A DNA stretch of 35,572 nucleotides from Acidobacteriota bacterium (GCA_003170135.1 PMZR01000121.1:10429-46000), one strand, 5' to 3'. Counted from the first letter of the stretch, positions 19,726 through 28,972 are shown. Notes: generated by a model not told the origin, from the sequence alone. Program-made: numbers and translations.

Positions 19726-19998
19726 GCCCGAGAGCCAGTCCCCGAGAGAGAGAATCTGGGAACCCCTCCGGGGGCCCAAGTCGTCTGCACGCCGCACGCC
19801 GCGCGCCTCGTAGTCGGCCGCACCGGCGCCTTCGACGCGTGAGCGGACGATGTGCCCAGGCGGCACGACCAAACCAAGAACAGCGTCGGGAACTGAAGCG
19901 TAGTTGAAGTACCAGCGGCTTACGCCTTCGAGAGTGACTAGTGCCAGAGCGGTACCAGCCAGCAAGGCGAGAAGCTTTGCGCGCGTGATGCGGCTGCC
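19726..19998 (-). pseudogene. Remnant resembling the N-terminus of an SGNH-type acyltransferase/hydrolase
   Basis: A reading frame with no usable ATG or GTG begins just after an in-frame TGA near 20000. It reads RAKLLALLAGTALALVTLEG (signal or membrane helix), VSRWYFNYASVPD, and later SQILSLGDWLSGW, which resembles SGNH block I (ILxLGDSxTxG) with Ser changed to Trp. After that the frame runs into the MBOAT-like tail in a different frame. Next to an acyl carrier protein, this looks like a collapsed acylation module. The SGNH assignment is from one motif. Confidence 0.4.
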
Positions 19999-20050
19999 GC
20001 CTCAAGCAAGTGGCGTACCGGTGTGTGCATGAAAGCGACCAATCGCCGGA

Positions 20051-20302
20051 TCAAGCCGCCGGCTTGATCCGACGGATGAGCGCGGCGATCTGCTCGATGG
20101 TGTCGGAGGCTTCAGGTGTCGCCAACCGGTCGGGAATGGCGATCTGGCACGAACGTTCCAGAAAGCGCTTGAGGGAGACCATCGAGAAGGAGTCAACGAT
20201 CCCGCTCGAAATTAGGTGGGTGCAATCTTCGATCGCCCGGGCTGAGTCTTGCACGTACTCGGCCACGACATAGGCGCGAATGGCATCTTTCAACTGGTCC
20301 AT
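20051..20302 (-). CDS. Acyl carrier protein
   Basis: 83 residues from the ATG at 20302, which has GAGGG about 10 nt upstream; a GTG at 20308 would add two. The phosphopantetheine site is S38 in GIVDSFSMVSL, matching DSL-type ACP motif I with Phe in place of Leu. Four predicted helices fit the ACP fold. Stand-alone ACPs in polysaccharide loci normally serve an acyl-ligase and an MBOAT or SGNH transferase; here only remnants of those follow. It lies 42 nt after the epimerase stop, so it belongs to the operon. It may be an orphan after loss of partners, or may work with enzymes elsewhere. Confidence 0.85.
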   Translation of the reverse strand: MDQLKDAIRAYVVAEYVQDSARAIEDCTHLISSGIVDSFSMVSLKRFLERSCQIAIPDRLATPEASDTIEQIAALIRRIKPAA

Positions 20303-20344
20303 CGTCACATGCCCTCAAGCTTCTTCGCTTTCACCGACTGTCGT

Positions 20345-21478
20345 CTACGCCTGGTCCCGCCACACAACGCGCCGCACGTAGTCGGTGTAGCTGAGGATGA
20401 TCCGCAGCACCTTCTCCGACACGTTCGGCACGTCGTAGTCGCGCACGACTTGAAGCGCGCGTGCGCTGCCGCGCGGCTGGCAGGCCAGGATCTCGAGTCC
20501 CTGTTGGACCCGCTCCCAGTTGAGCCCGGTCATCATCACGGCGGCTTCTTCCATCCCCTCGGGCCGCTCGTGCGCGTCGCGGATGTTGAGGGCGCGCAGG
20601 TTCAGGATCGACGCCTCCTCCGTGATGGTCCCGCTGTCGGAAAGCGTGGCCACCGCGTGCAGCTCCAGCGCCACGTAGTCGGTCAGACCGAACGGCTTGT
20701 GGAGTTCGACTAGCGCGTCGAGCGCCACGCCCTCGGCTTCGATGCGCTTCCGTGTGCGGGGATGCGTTGTCACGATCACACGTTTCCCCGTGGTCCGGGC
20801 GAGGCTGTTCAGGATCTCCACGAACCCGGCGAAATTTCGCTCCGAGTCCACGTTTTCCTCGCGGTGGCAGCTGACCAGGAAATAGCCCTCGGGTTCGAGC
20901 CCCAGCCGCGTCAGGACCTGGGACCGTTCGATCTTCGGCATGAAATAGTGCAGCACCTCGGACATCGGGCTGCCGGTGGTGATCACCCGGTCCGGCGGCA
21001 GCCCCTCGCGCAGCAGATAGTCCCGCGAGATCGCGCTGTAGGGCATGTTGATGTCGGCCACGTGATCGACGATCCGCCGGTTGATCTCTTCCGGCACCCG
21101 CATGTCGAAGCAGCGGTTGCCGGCTTCCATGTGGAAGATCGGAATCCGCCGCCGCTTGGCCGGGATGGCCGCGAGGCACGAGTTGGTATCACCGAGGATC
21201 AGCACGGCGTCGGGCTTGACCTCGCCCAGGACCCGGTCCACGGCGATGATCACCTGGCCGATGGTCTCCGCCGCGGTCTGACCAGCCGCGCCAAGGTAGT
21301 GGTCCGGAGCTCGCAGTTCCAGATCCTCGAAGAACACCTGGTTCAGCTCGTAGTCGTAGTTCTGCCCGGTGTGGACGACGACATGGTCGGTGTAACGATC
21401 GAGAGCGGGCATCACGCGCGAGAGGCGGATGATCTCCGGCCGCGTGCCGAGAATGGTCATCACCTTGAGCTTAGCCAC
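20345..21478 (-). CDS. capG: CapG/FnlC-type UDP-sugar C2-epimerase (UDP-L-FucNAc synthesis)
   Basis: A 377-residue WecB-superfamily enzyme. The GTG at 21478 ([16 protein letters not shown]) overlaps the capF stop by 8 nt and has an AGGT upstream, so I prefer it to a longer frame. GTRPE near the N-terminus is the family opening. [20 protein letters not shown] and [20 protein letters not shown] match the CapG/WbjD/FnlC branch rather than WecB, which has GHVEAGLRT. The C-terminal half has [10 protein letters not shown] and the [10 protein letters not shown] motif. It converts the CapF product (the C2 epimer) to UDP-N-acetyl-L-fucosamine. The three genes capE, capF and capG are contiguous and in pathway order. 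Confidence 0.9.
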   Translation of the reverse strand: MAKLKVMTILGTRPEIIRLSRVMPALDRYTDHVVVHTGQNYDYELNQVFFEDLELRAPDHYLGAAGQTAAETIGQVIIAVDRVLGEVKPDAVLILGDTNSCLAAIPAKRRRIPIFHMEAGNRCFDMRVPEEINRRIVDHVADINMPYSAISRDYLLREGLPPDRVITTGSPMSEVLHYFMPKIERSQVLTRLGLEPEGYFLVSCHREENVDSERNFAGFVEILNSLARTTGKRVIVTTHPRTRKRIEAEGVALDALVELHKPFGLTDYVALELHAVATLSDSGTITEEASILNLRALNIRDAHERPEGMEEAAVMMTGLNWERVQQGLEILACQPRGSARALQVVRDYDVPNVSEKVLRIILSYTDYVRRVVWRDQA

Positions 21479-22601
21479 GCAGCACCTCGAGGTTGTGGGC
21501 ATCCGGGCGTTGCGGGTCGAGGATCTCGGACGCCCAGAACAGGACGATCATCTCCGTGCTCCCCACGTTTTCGATGCTGTGCGTCATGCCGGGCGGGATG
21601 TCCACAACCTTGAAGTCCGTCCCAGACAGACGATGCTCGGTGACTTCGTCGCCCAAAATCGATCGAAAGCGGATGACGGCGTCGCCGTCGAGCACGCAGA
21701 ACTTTTCGACTTTGATGTCGTGGTAGTGGTTGCCCCGGCTGAACCCCGGGTTCGTCCGCGACACGAACATCTGCCCGAAATGGGGGGACTTGAGCAGCTC
21801 CGCCAGCGTGCCGCGGGCGTCGGTGCGCTGCTGGAGCGGGTAGGCCAGGTCGCCGGGCTGCAGGTACGAGGTGTAGGTGCCAAGCAACCGACGGGTAAAC
21901 GGGTCGCTCGCGTCTGCGACCAGCAGCGTGTGGCGCATGGCACGAAAGCCGCGAATCCGGTCGGCCAACTCGCCCAGGCTGGCGGTGAAGGCGGGACGGA
22001 CTTCGCCGCGCGTCACGCCGACCGCCTGGCACTCGAGGTGCGTCATGAACTGGCCGACGACGTCGTCGATGTGAACCAGCTCGACGACCCGGGCCGGATC
22101 CGAGATCGCAATCGGCTGGTCCCGCGCGATGTGGTGGCAGAAGGTGGCGACCACGGAGTTGTAGTCCGGCCGGCACCACTTGCCAAAGACGCCGGGAAGC
22201 CGGTAGATGACCGCCGACGTCCCCGTGCGGGCGGCAAACGCCTCGAGCGCCTGCTCCGCCGCCAGCTTGGAGCGGCCGTACGGGTTGTCGTGGTTGGCCT
22301 GGGTCGAAGACGAGAGCACGACGAGCGGCGGGGCCGATGGCGCCCCGGTCGCGCGGAGCTGGTCGAGCGCGGCAAAGAGCGCGTCGAGCGACCCGACGTT
22401 GCCGGTGAGGAACTCGCGCTCGTCCTCGGGCCGGTTGACGCCGGCCAGGTGGAACACCACGGCGGCGCCGCACACCGCGGCGCACAAGGCGTCCGGGGCG
22501 GAATCGACGTCGATTTCGGCCACGTCCACCCGGGCGCGTCGCAGGGCAACGACGAGGTTCCTGCCGATGAACCCCTTCGCGCCCGTGACCACTGCTTTCA
22601 T
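21471..22601 (-). CDS. capF: CapF/FnlB-type bifunctional reductase/epimerase
   Basis: A 376-residue two-domain enzyme. The N-terminal SDR domain (1 to about 245) has [12 protein letters not shown] for NADPH and YxxxK at Y108/K112 ([12 protein letters not shown]). The C-terminal cupin domain (from about 255) has [12 protein letters not shown], the metal-binding His set used for C3 epimerisation, ending [12 protein letters not shown]. CapF epimerises C3 of the CapE product and then reduces C4 on the way to UDP-L-FucNAc. Length and domain order match the family. It starts 12 nt after the capE stop and overlaps capG, so translation is likely coupled. Confidence 0.92.
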   Translation of the reverse strand: MKAVVTGAKGFIGRNLVVALRRARVDVAEIDVDSAPDALCAAVCGAAVVFHLAGVNRPEDEREFLTGNVGSLDALFAALDQLRATGAPSAPPLVVLSSSTQANHDNPYGRSKLAAEQALEAFAARTGTSAVIYRLPGVFGKWCRPDYNSVVATFCHHIARDQPIAISDPARVVELVHIDDVVGQFMTHLECQAVGVTRGEVRPAFTASLGELADRIRGFRAMRHTLLVADASDPFTRRLLGTYTSYLQPGDLAYPLQQRTDARGTLAELLKSPHFGQMFVSRTNPGFSRGNHYHDIKVEKFCVLDGDAVIRFRSILGDEVTEHRLSGTDFKVVDIPPGMTHSIENVGSTEMIVLFWASEILDPQRPDAHNLEVLRG

Positions 22602-22613
22602 CGTTGTGCCCTG

Positions 22614-23636
22614 CTACTCAGTGATTCTCTCGCCGGCTAGGGCGCGCTGGACGATGTCGAGCTCGAGCAGCATGTGAGCCATCTCGTCAACCGAGAGCCG
22701 CTTCGTGTTGTGGCTGTTGTAGTCGTCTTTCACCGACACCTCGCTGCGCCCGGTGTCGAAGTACACGCCATAGTTCAGGTCGCGGTTGTCGGCGGCCACG
22801 CGGTAGTAGTCGCCCATGTCCTCGGCCACGGCGATTTCCTCGCGCGTCAGCAGCGTCTCGTACAGTTTCTCACCATGCCTGGTGCCGATCACCTGGATCG
22901 GGCTGTCCGACTTGAAGAGGTGAGTCAGCGCCTGTGCCAGCGTTTCGATCGTCGCGGCCGGTGCCTTCTGGACGAAAGTGTCGCCCGGGTTCCCGTGCGT
23001 GAATGCCCACAGGACCAGGTCGACGGCACCGTCGATCGACATCATGAACCGCGTCATGTGCGGGTCGGTCACGGTCAGCGGCGCTCCGGCCTGGATCTGC
23101 CGGATGAAGTGCGGGACGACCGAGCCGCGGCTCGCCATCACGTTGCCGTACCGTGTGCAGCAGATGGCGGTGGTCTGGCAGGCAACGCGCGACTTGGCGA
23201 CGGCCAGCTTCTCCATCATCGCCTTGGACATCCCCATGGCGTTGATCGGGTAGACCGCCTTGTCGGTAGAGAGCACGATGACGCGCCTGACCCGGGCCGC
23301 GATTGCCGCGTTGAGCAGGTTCTCGGCTCCCAGTACGTTGGTGCGCACCGCTTCGATCGGAAAGAACTCGCAAGACGGCACCTGCTTGAGCGCGGCGGCG
23401 TGGAAGACGAAGTCCACCCCCGCCATGGCGTCCTTGAGGCTCTGCTCGTTGCGGACGTCCCCGATGTGGAACTTGACGCGCGAATCGGCCCAGCGGCGCC
23501 GCATGTCGTCCTGCTTCTTCTCGTCGCGCGAGAAGATGCGGATCTCGGCGATGTCGCTCTGCAGGTAGCGGCGAAGCACCGCATTGCCAAAGGTGCCGGT
23601 TCCGCCGGTGATGAGAAGCGTTTTTCCCTTGAACAT
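22614..23636 (-). CDS. capE: CapE/FnlA-type UDP-GlcNAc 4,6-dehydratase/5-epimerase
   Basis: A 340-residue soluble SDR enzyme of normal length. ITGGTGTFGNAVLRR (9-23) binds NADP. STDKAVYP (123-130) and NAMGMSKAMME (132-142) carry the D125/K126 and M134-K138 catalytic features of the inverting dehydratases. The tail GDYYRVAADNRDLNYG and YNSHNTKRLSVDEM is CapE-specific. It dehydrates UDP-GlcNAc at C4/C6 and inverts C5, the first step to UDP-L-FucNAc. It begins 70 nt after the PglF-like stop. The locus therefore has two UDP-GlcNAc dehydratases with different stereochemistry. Confidence 0.93.
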   Translation of the reverse strand: MFKGKTLLITGGTGTFGNAVLRRYLQSDIAEIRIFSRDEKKQDDMRRRWADSRVKFHIGDVRNEQSLKDAMAGVDFVFHAAALKQVPSCEFFPIEAVRTNVLGAENLLNAAIAARVRRVIVLSTDKAVYPINAMGMSKAMMEKLAVAKSRVACQTTAICCTRYGNVMASRGSVVPHFIRQIQAGAPLTVTDPHMTRFMMSIDGAVDLVLWAFTHGNPGDTFVQKAPAATIETLAQALTHLFKSDSPIQVIGTRHGEKLYETLLTREEIAVAEDMGDYYRVAADNRDLNYGVYFDTGRSEVSVKDDYNSHNTKRLSVDEMAHMLLELDIVQRALAGERITE

Positions 23637-23706
23637 GATGGTGTGGATGGCCCTGCAGAGTTACAGCGATGTTGGGAAGGGGGAAAAAGACGCGACCGTG
23701 CGGCTA

Positions 23707-25653
23707 TCAGCCCAGGGCGAGCGTGGAGGGCACCAGCGGCGCGAGCGCCGGCTCGGGGACGACCGGCGCAGGTGCTGAAGCCGCCGCCGGCTGGGACGCG
23801 TCCGCCGCGGCACGCCCGTTCCGCTCGAACGTGGGCACCAGCGCGCGCAACTGCGCCATCACACCACCCTCGTCGTCGAGCGCGGCACAACGCTGGAGCG
23901 CATGGACCGCGGCCTCCACTGCCTGGAGGTCTGGCGCCGCCTGCGGGCGGATGCGCAGGATCTTGTCCACCGGCGTCCGCTCGGCCGCTTCGCCAACGCC
24001 CACCAGCTCCTCGAAGAGCTTCTCGCCTGGCCGCAGGCCGATGAACTCAATCGCGATGTCCTGGTCGGGCACGAACCCGGACAGGCGAATCAGGTTGCGC
24101 GCCAGGTCCACCACCTTAATCTGCTCCCCCATGTCGAGCACGAACACCTCGCCGCCCTCGGCCAGCGCCGCCGCGTGCAGCACCAGGTGCACGGCCTCGG
24201 GGATGAGCATGAAGTAGCGCCGGATCTCCGGGTGCGTCACCTTCACCGGGCCGCCGGCGCGGATCTGCTCCAAAAACGTCGGCACGACGCTGCCGTTGCT
24301 GGCCAGGACGTTTCCAAACCGCACCGCGGTGAACTTCGTGCCGTTCCCGTTCCCACTTCCCTCGATCGCCTGCCCGATGAGTTCGGCCACGCGCTTGGTG
24401 ACGCCCATCACACTGGTGGGGTTCACCGCCTTGTCGGTCGAGATCTCGACCAGCCGGCCCACGTGGTGCGCCGCCGCCGCGTGCGCCAGCACCCACATGC
24501 CCGACACGTTGTTCTTCACCGCCTCGCACGGGTTCATCTCCATCAGCGGCACGTGCTTGTGCGCCGCCGCGTGGAAGATGACGTCGGGGTGGTGGGCCGA
24601 GAGCACCGCGTCCACGCGGTTCGCGTCGGCCACGTCTCCGATGATCGGGACAATCGACGCCCCGGGATTTCGAGCCAGCAGCTCGTTCGCGACCGCGAAG
24701 AGCGAGTTCTCGTAGCGCTCGAAGAGCAGCAGTTCCTTCGGGCGAAGCGCCACGATCTGGCGGCACAGCTCCGAGCCGATCGATCCGCCGGCGCCGGTCA
24801 CCATGACCGTGTGGCCCTCGATGAGGGCGCGAACCGGCTCGGGGTCGAGGCCCACGGGCGCGCGCGGCAGCAGGTCCTCGATCGACAGGCTCCGGATCTG
24901 GCTCACCTTCACGCTGCCGTCCAGGATGTCGCGCAGGTTGGGCAGGGTCGTGATCGGGATCTTGAACGGCTCGAGAATCCGCACCACGCCGCGCGCCGTG
25001 GCCGCGTCGGCCGCGGGCATGGCGATCAGCACCTCGTCTGGCTGCTCGCGCGCCACGATGCGCGCCAGGTCGTCGCGCGTGCCCATCACCTCCAGCCCGT
25101 GGATCCGCTGCCCCACCTTCGCGTGGTCGTCGTCCACGAACCCGATTGCCTCGTGGGCGTACCAGGGGTTGCGCCTCATGTCGCGCACGATCATCTCGCC
25201 CGCGTCGCCCGCGCCGTACACCAGCACGCGCCTGCCCCTCTCGAGCCGGTGGAACTCGCGGTACACCCGCCGCAGCAGGCGCACGCCCGTCATGAACCAG
25301 ACGAGCAGGAGCGAATCGATCAGGTAGACGGATCGCGGGTAGCCGGTCAGGCCGAAGCCCACGCGCACGACGGCGTAGAGCACCACCGAACTGCTGAACA
25401 CGCCCCCGACGATGCCCCAGACGTCGCTGAGGCTCGTGTAGCGCCAGAGGCCCTCGTAGAGCCGGAAGGGAAAGAAGCAGACGAGCCGCACCAGCAGCAC
25501 GACCGGCAGCAGGTGCAGCCACAGTTGCACGACCTGCTCGGGGACGAGGCCGTCGAACCGGAGCCAGAGCGCGCAGTAGCTCGAAACCACCACCAGCAGG
25601 AGGTGGATCAGGAACACGACGAGGCGACGATACGACATGAGGTGTTCGATCAT
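23707..25653 (-). CDS. pglF: PglF/WbpM-like membrane UDP-GlcNAc 4,6-dehydratase
   Basis: 648 residues from the ATG at 25653, which follows GAGGG by 5 nt; an ATG at 25668 is also possible. The N-terminus has four membrane helices (RLVVFLIHLLLVVVSSY to SVYLIDSLLLVWFMTG). A first Rossmann domain has VLVYGAGDAGEMIVRDM (about 143-159), and the catalytic SDR domain has VTGAGGSIGSELCRQI (about 285-300), TDKAVNPTS and MGVTKR (about 406-421). This is the retaining dehydratase class that makes UDP-2-acetamido-4-keto-6-deoxyglucose, substrate for the PglE-like aminotransferase. The last 60 residues are Ala/Pro-rich. It starts about 28 nt after the Wzc stop. A WbpM-like role toward QuiNAc is the alternative. 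Confidence 0.88.
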   Translation of the reverse strand: MIEHLMSYRRLVVFLIHLLLVVVSSYCALWLRFDGLVPEQVVQLWLHLLPVVLLVRLVCFFPFRLYEGLWRYTSLSDVWGIVGGVFSSSVVLYAVVRVGFGLTGYPRSVYLIDSLLLVWFMTGVRLLRRVYREFHRLERGRRVLVYGAGDAGEMIVRDMRRNPWYAHEAIGFVDDDHAKVGQRIHGLEVMGTRDDLARIVAREQPDEVLIAMPAADAATARGVVRILEPFKIPITTLPNLRDILDGSVKVSQIRSLSIEDLLPRAPVGLDPEPVRALIEGHTVMVTGAGGSIGSELCRQIVALRPKELLLFERYENSLFAVANELLARNPGASIVPIIGDVADANRVDAVLSAHHPDVIFHAAAHKHVPLMEMNPCEAVKNNVSGMWVLAHAAAAHHVGRLVEISTDKAVNPTSVMGVTKRVAELIGQAIEGSGNGNGTKFTAVRFGNVLASNGSVVPTFLEQIRAGGPVKVTHPEIRRYFMLIPEAVHLVLHAAALAEGGEVFVLDMGEQIKVVDLARNLIRLSGFVPDQDIAIEFIGLRPGEKLFEELVGVGEAAERTPVDKILRIRPQAAPDLQAVEAAVHALQRCAALDDEGGVMAQLRALVPTFERNGRAAADASQPAAASAPAPVVPEPALAPLVPSTLALG

Positions 25654-25681
25654 GCCAGCCCTCGCCATCCGCGGTTGTGTC

Positions 25682-27973
25682 TCAGTTTTCCGCGCTCCTG
25701 TAATAGTTGGAGTAGGCGCGCTTGTAGTAGTGCGAGTAGTAGTAGGAGTTGCGCTCGACGTTCACGCGGTTCAGCACCGCGCCGATGACCTTCGCCTTCG
25801 CGGACTGCAACTGGTCGAGCGCCCCCTGCGCCGCGTGCCGGCTCGTCATCTCGCACCCGACCACGAACAGCACGCCCGTCGTCCGGTGCGCCACCAGCGC
25901 GGCGTCGGTCACGACCATCACCGGCGGCGAGTCGATCACCACCCAGTCGAAGTGCTCGCCAAGGCTCGCCAGAAAGTCGCGGAACCGGTGCGAGCCGATG
26001 AGCTCCGCCGGGTTCGGCGGGTTCGTCCCCGCGGGCAGCAGCCACAACCCCGGGATCGTGGACTTGTGCACCGCCTCGCTCGCCTTCGACGTGCCGGTCA
26101 TGATGTTCGAGAGCCCGGGCTCCTGCTTCACGTCGAACACCTCGTGCACCCGCGGCCGCCGCATGTCGCCATCCACCAGCAGCACCCGCTGCCCCGCCTG
26201 CGCCAACGACATCGCCACGTTGGTCGCCACCAGCGTCTTCCCCTCGCCCGGCGCCGTGCTCGTCACGACCATCGACCGCGCGCCTTCCTCGGCCGACGAG
26301 AACAGCACGTTGGTCCGGATGCTGCGGAACGCCTCGGTGAAGTTCGCCGGCACGCCGTTGTTGATGACGGGCGACGGGCCGGAATACGAGCCGGCCTTGA
26401 TCGCCGGGATGAGGCCGAGGAACGGCAGCCCCAGGTGCGCCTTGATCTCGTCGGGCGACTTGATCCGGTTGTCGAGGTACTCGAAGAAGAACGCCAGCCC
26501 CGCCGCCACCAGGCCGCCGCCGAAGAGCGCCAGCAGCAGGTTCATCGACTTGTTGGGCCGGACGGGACCGCGCGGGACTTCCGCGGCATCCACCACGCGA
26601 ATGTTGCTGGTCTTGAGCTCCGCCGACACGCCCGTTTCCTTGGCGCGCTGCAGGAGCGTGTTGTAAATCAGCGTGTTGCTCTCGTTCTCGCGCTTCAGCA
26701 CGCCGTAGTCGATGCCCTTGCGCCCCAGCGCCAGCGCCTCGGTCTTCTTCTGATCGAGCGCCCCTTGCAGGCTCTGCTCCTGCGCCCGCGCCGACAGGTA
26801 CTCGTTGCGCACCGACTCGACCACCTTGCCGATCTCCCCCTGCAGCTTCGCGTCGGTCGATTCGATGGCGGTCTTGAGCTTCGTCATCTCCGGGTGGTTC
26901 GGCCCGTACTTCTCGCCGAGCTGCGCCTGCTGGCGCTGCAGGTCGGCCAGTTGCCCCTTCTGCTGCTGGATAAACGCGTTCGACAGGATCGCGGGGAACG
27001 TGTCGAGCGCCGTCCGATCGGTCTGCAGCGAGGACAATCGGCGGTACAGCTCTTCCTTCCCGATGCGCTCGGTGCGCGCCTTGGTGACCGCCGCGCTCAT
27101 TTCCGTCAGCCCCTGCACGACGATGTTCTGCCGCTCGTCCAGCGCGACGGCGTCGCCCTGCTCCCGGTACTTCTGCAGCGCCTGCTCGGTGGCCTCCACG
27201 CGCTTGCGCTGCTCGGCCAGCTGCTCGCCCAGCCAGTCGGTGGCCTCCTTCGAGCTCAGGAACTTGAAGTCGAGCGTCTGCTCGATGTAGCACTTCGCCA
27301 GCGTGTTGGTGATGAGCGCCGCCTGGTTCGGGTCGTTCGACTCGAACCGCACTTCCACCAGCCGGCTGTTCCGGATGGGCGACACCGTGAGGTGATCGAC
27401 GAACGAATCGATTACCTTCGACTCCAGCGCGGTTTCGGCGGCCTCGGGCGTGGGCTTGGGTTTCGGCGCCTTGAAGAGGCCGGCGACCCAGACCACCGGG
27501 GCGGCGATGATGGCCCCGGGCTGAAGGCCGGACCCGGCCGGCGCGCCGCCCAGTTCCGGCCTGTTCCACAGCTTCAGCCGGTCGATCGTCTTGCGCGCGA
27601 GCAACCGGCTCTGCAGGATCTTGTACTGCGTCTGGTAATAGTCCGTCGTCGACTTGTCCTGCTCGATGACCTCTTTGAACGAGATCACGTTCGGGTTCTC
27701 GGGCTCGATCAAGATCTGCGCGCGGCCGGCGTAGATGGGCGTCGCGGTGAACGTGTAGACGCCAACCGTGAGAAAAATGACGACGAAGGCGGTAATGGCC
27801 GTCCAGCGGCGCTTGTAGAGCACGCGGACGTAATCGAGCAGGTGCACCTCGGGCGCCGCCACCGCTGCGCCGTACCCATACCCGTATCCATATCCGTACC
27901 CGGCGCGTGACTTCTGCGGCTGCTCCGGGGCTGGCGCCGGCGGCTGGGAATCGACTGGCTTGGTGTCGGACAT
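25682..27973 (-). CDS. wzc: Wzc-like chain-length regulator and BY-type tyrosine kinase
   Basis: 763 residues. A Wzz domain lies between membrane helices at about 57-78 and 478-498, with a long coiled-coil periplasmic part (about 245-450). The cytoplasmic kinase has Walker A APGEGKTL (574-581), Walker A' LLVDGDMR (598-605) and Walker B VVIDSPP (678-684). The C-terminal Tyr cluster (744-758) has eight tyrosines and would be autophosphorylated. EAFRSIRTNV (547-556) is the RxxR-type contact region. Unusual: the cytoplasmic N-terminus has five Gly-Tyr pairs at 25-35. It controls polymer length with Wzy and docks on Wza. No low-molecular-weight phosphatase (Wzb) is found in the window. Confidence 0.93.
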   Translation of the reverse strand: MSDTKPVDSQPPAPAPEQPQKSRAGYGYGYGYGYGAAVAAPEVHLLDYVRVLYKRRWTAITAFVVIFLTVGVYTFTATPIYAGRAQILIEPENPNVISFKEVIEQDKSTTDYYQTQYKILQSRLLARKTIDRLKLWNRPELGGAPAGSGLQPGAIIAAPVVWVAGLFKAPKPKPTPEAAETALESKVIDSFVDHLTVSPIRNSRLVEVRFESNDPNQAALITNTLAKCYIEQTLDFKFLSSKEATDWLGEQLAEQRKRVEATEQALQKYREQGDAVALDERQNIVVQGLTEMSAAVTKARTERIGKEELYRRLSSLQTDRTALDTFPAILSNAFIQQQKGQLADLQRQQAQLGEKYGPNHPEMTKLKTAIESTDAKLQGEIGKVVESVRNEYLSARAQEQSLQGALDQKKTEALALGRKGIDYGVLKRENESNTLIYNTLLQRAKETGVSAELKTSNIRVVDAAEVPRGPVRPNKSMNLLLALFGGGLVAAGLAFFFEYLDNRIKSPDEIKAHLGLPFLGLIPAIKAGSYSGPSPVINNGVPANFTEAFRSIRTNVLFSSAEEGARSMVVTSTAPGEGKTLVATNVAMSLAQAGQRVLLVDGDMRRPRVHEVFDVKQEPGLSNIMTGTSKASEAVHKSTIPGLWLLPAGTNPPNPAELIGSHRFRDFLASLGEHFDWVVIDSPPVMVVTDAALVAHRTTGVLFVVGCEMTSRHAAQGALDQLQSAKAKVIGAVLNRVNVERNSYYYSHYYKRAYSNYYRSAEN

Positions 27974-27989
27974 CGGGAAAGGCCTCTGC

Positions 27990-28038
27990 GTCAGGAGTCA
28001 GGAATCAGGAATCAGGAATCAGGAGTCAGGAATCAGGA
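27990..28038 (+). repeat. Heptad array TCAGGAR, seven units
   Basis: Seven consecutive 7-nt units: GTCAGGA, GTCAGGA, ATCAGGA three times, GTCAGGA, ATCAGGA. Only the first base changes (G or A). It occupies most of the 69-nt gap between wza and wzc. Because 7 is not a multiple of 3 it is unlikely to code. Confidence 0.9.
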
Positions 28039-28042
28039 CCGC

Positions 28043-28879
28043 CTAGATCCATTTTTCGGGGACGATGAGCGTGTCGCCGGGCAGCACCATCTCGGTCAGC
28101 TCCTTGACCTTGATCTCGACCTTCTTGCCGCCGACGATGCGCGCGATGCGGATGCGGTTGGCGGCGCCGCGGTCGGTGACGCCGCCCGCCAGCGCCAGCG
28201 CCTGCAGCACCGTCGTCTCGCGCGTCTGCAGCGCGTAGGCGCCCGGGTTCTTCACCTGGCCGAACACGTAGATCGTCTCGGCGCGCGGGACGAAAATCGT
28301 GTCGCCATCGCGCAGCCCGACGTTCTTCGCCAGGCCGGTTTCCTGCAGCTCCTTCAGGTCCACGTGGATCGCATTGTCGGCGCCGGGCTGGGTGGGGAGC
28401 GTCGGCGCCACCGCCTTCTTGCCCGCGGGCGCATGGACGATGACCACTTCCCCGCTCGCGGTCATCGTCGTGGACCCGGCGCGGGCCAGCGCCTCGATGA
28501 GCGTCATGTCGCCGGTCAGCGGATAGGCGCCCGGCGTGCGCACCTCGCCGACGACGAAGACGCGCTGGCTGGCGTACTGGTCCACGGCCACGCTCACCTG
28601 CGGATTCTTGAAGAAGCCGCCGTCGAGCAGCCGCTGCTTCAGGTCGGCCTCGAACTGCCGGAGCGTGAGGCCGGCCGCCTTGATGCGGCCGATGAGCGGG
28701 AAGGTGAAGCTGCCGTCCGCCTCCACCGTGAACTTGTTGGTCATGTCCGGCTGGTCCCACACCGTGACGTTCAGGACGTCGCGGGGACCGATCACGTAGT
28801 CCGGCTGCTGCGCGAGAGCGACGGAGACCGAGGCCAGAAGGAGGAGCGCGACGCCCGCGGTGCGAAATGCGTGAATCAT
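28043..28879 (-). CDS. wza: Wza-like polysaccharide export protein
   Basis: 278 residues with a signal peptide (1-23, cleavage ALA-QQ) and no lipobox cysteine, unlike E. coli Wza. The Poly_export domain follows (DYVIGPRDVLNVTVWDQPDM at 27-46, FTFPLIGRIKAAGLT). Two SLBB domains follow, VFVVGEVRTPGAYPL (about 107-121) and IYVFGQVKNPGAYAL (about 202-216). It lacks the long C-terminal helix that forms the OM pore in E. coli Wza, so the adjacent beta-barrel may supply the outer-membrane channel. Gene order OM barrel, wza, wzc supports this. It is flanked on both sides by heptad repeat arrays. Confidence 0.9.
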   Translation of the reverse strand: MIHAFRTAGVALLLLASVSVALAQQPDYVIGPRDVLNVTVWDQPDMTNKFTVEADGSFTFPLIGRIKAAGLTLRQFEADLKQRLLDGGFFKNPQVSVAVDQYASQRVFVVGEVRTPGAYPLTGDMTLIEALARAGSTTMTASGEVVIVHAPAGKKAVAPTLPTQPGADNAIHVDLKELQETGLAKNVGLRDGDTIFVPRAETIYVFGQVKNPGAYALQTRETTVLQALALAGGVTDRGAANRIRIARIVGGKKVEIKVKELTEMVLPGDTLIVPEKWI

Positions 28880-28892
28880 GGCCGGAACCCGT

Positions 28893-28970
28893 AGGAATCA
28901 GGAGTCAGGAGTCAGGAGCCAGGAGCCAGGAGCCAGAAGTCAGGCTCCTGATTCCTGATTCCTGATTCCT
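28893..28970. repeat. Inverted heptad arrays forming a long hairpin
   Basis: Four heptads in one orientation (28893-28920) are matched by four in the opposite orientation (28943-28970): 26 of 28 bases pair, around a 22-nt loop that itself holds AGGAGCC units. It fills the gap between the OM barrel stop and the wza start. The transcript would form a stable stem-loop, so attenuation or mRNA processing is possible. No U-tract is obvious. Confidence 0.85.
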
Positions 28971-28972
28971 TC

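Noticed and set aside
23902..25788. Long plus-strand open frame antisense to the PglF-like gene
   Set aside because: Same cause; low-complexity Arg/Val/His translation and no start context.
25637..27910. Very long open frame on the plus strand antisense to wzc
   Set aside because: High GC leaves few stops in the opposite frame; the product is Arg/His-rich with no domain, while the minus frame is a complete Wzc kinase.
27990..28038. Interpretation of the heptad arrays as CRISPR
   Set aside because: The unit is 7 nt with no spacers between repeats and no cas genes are present.
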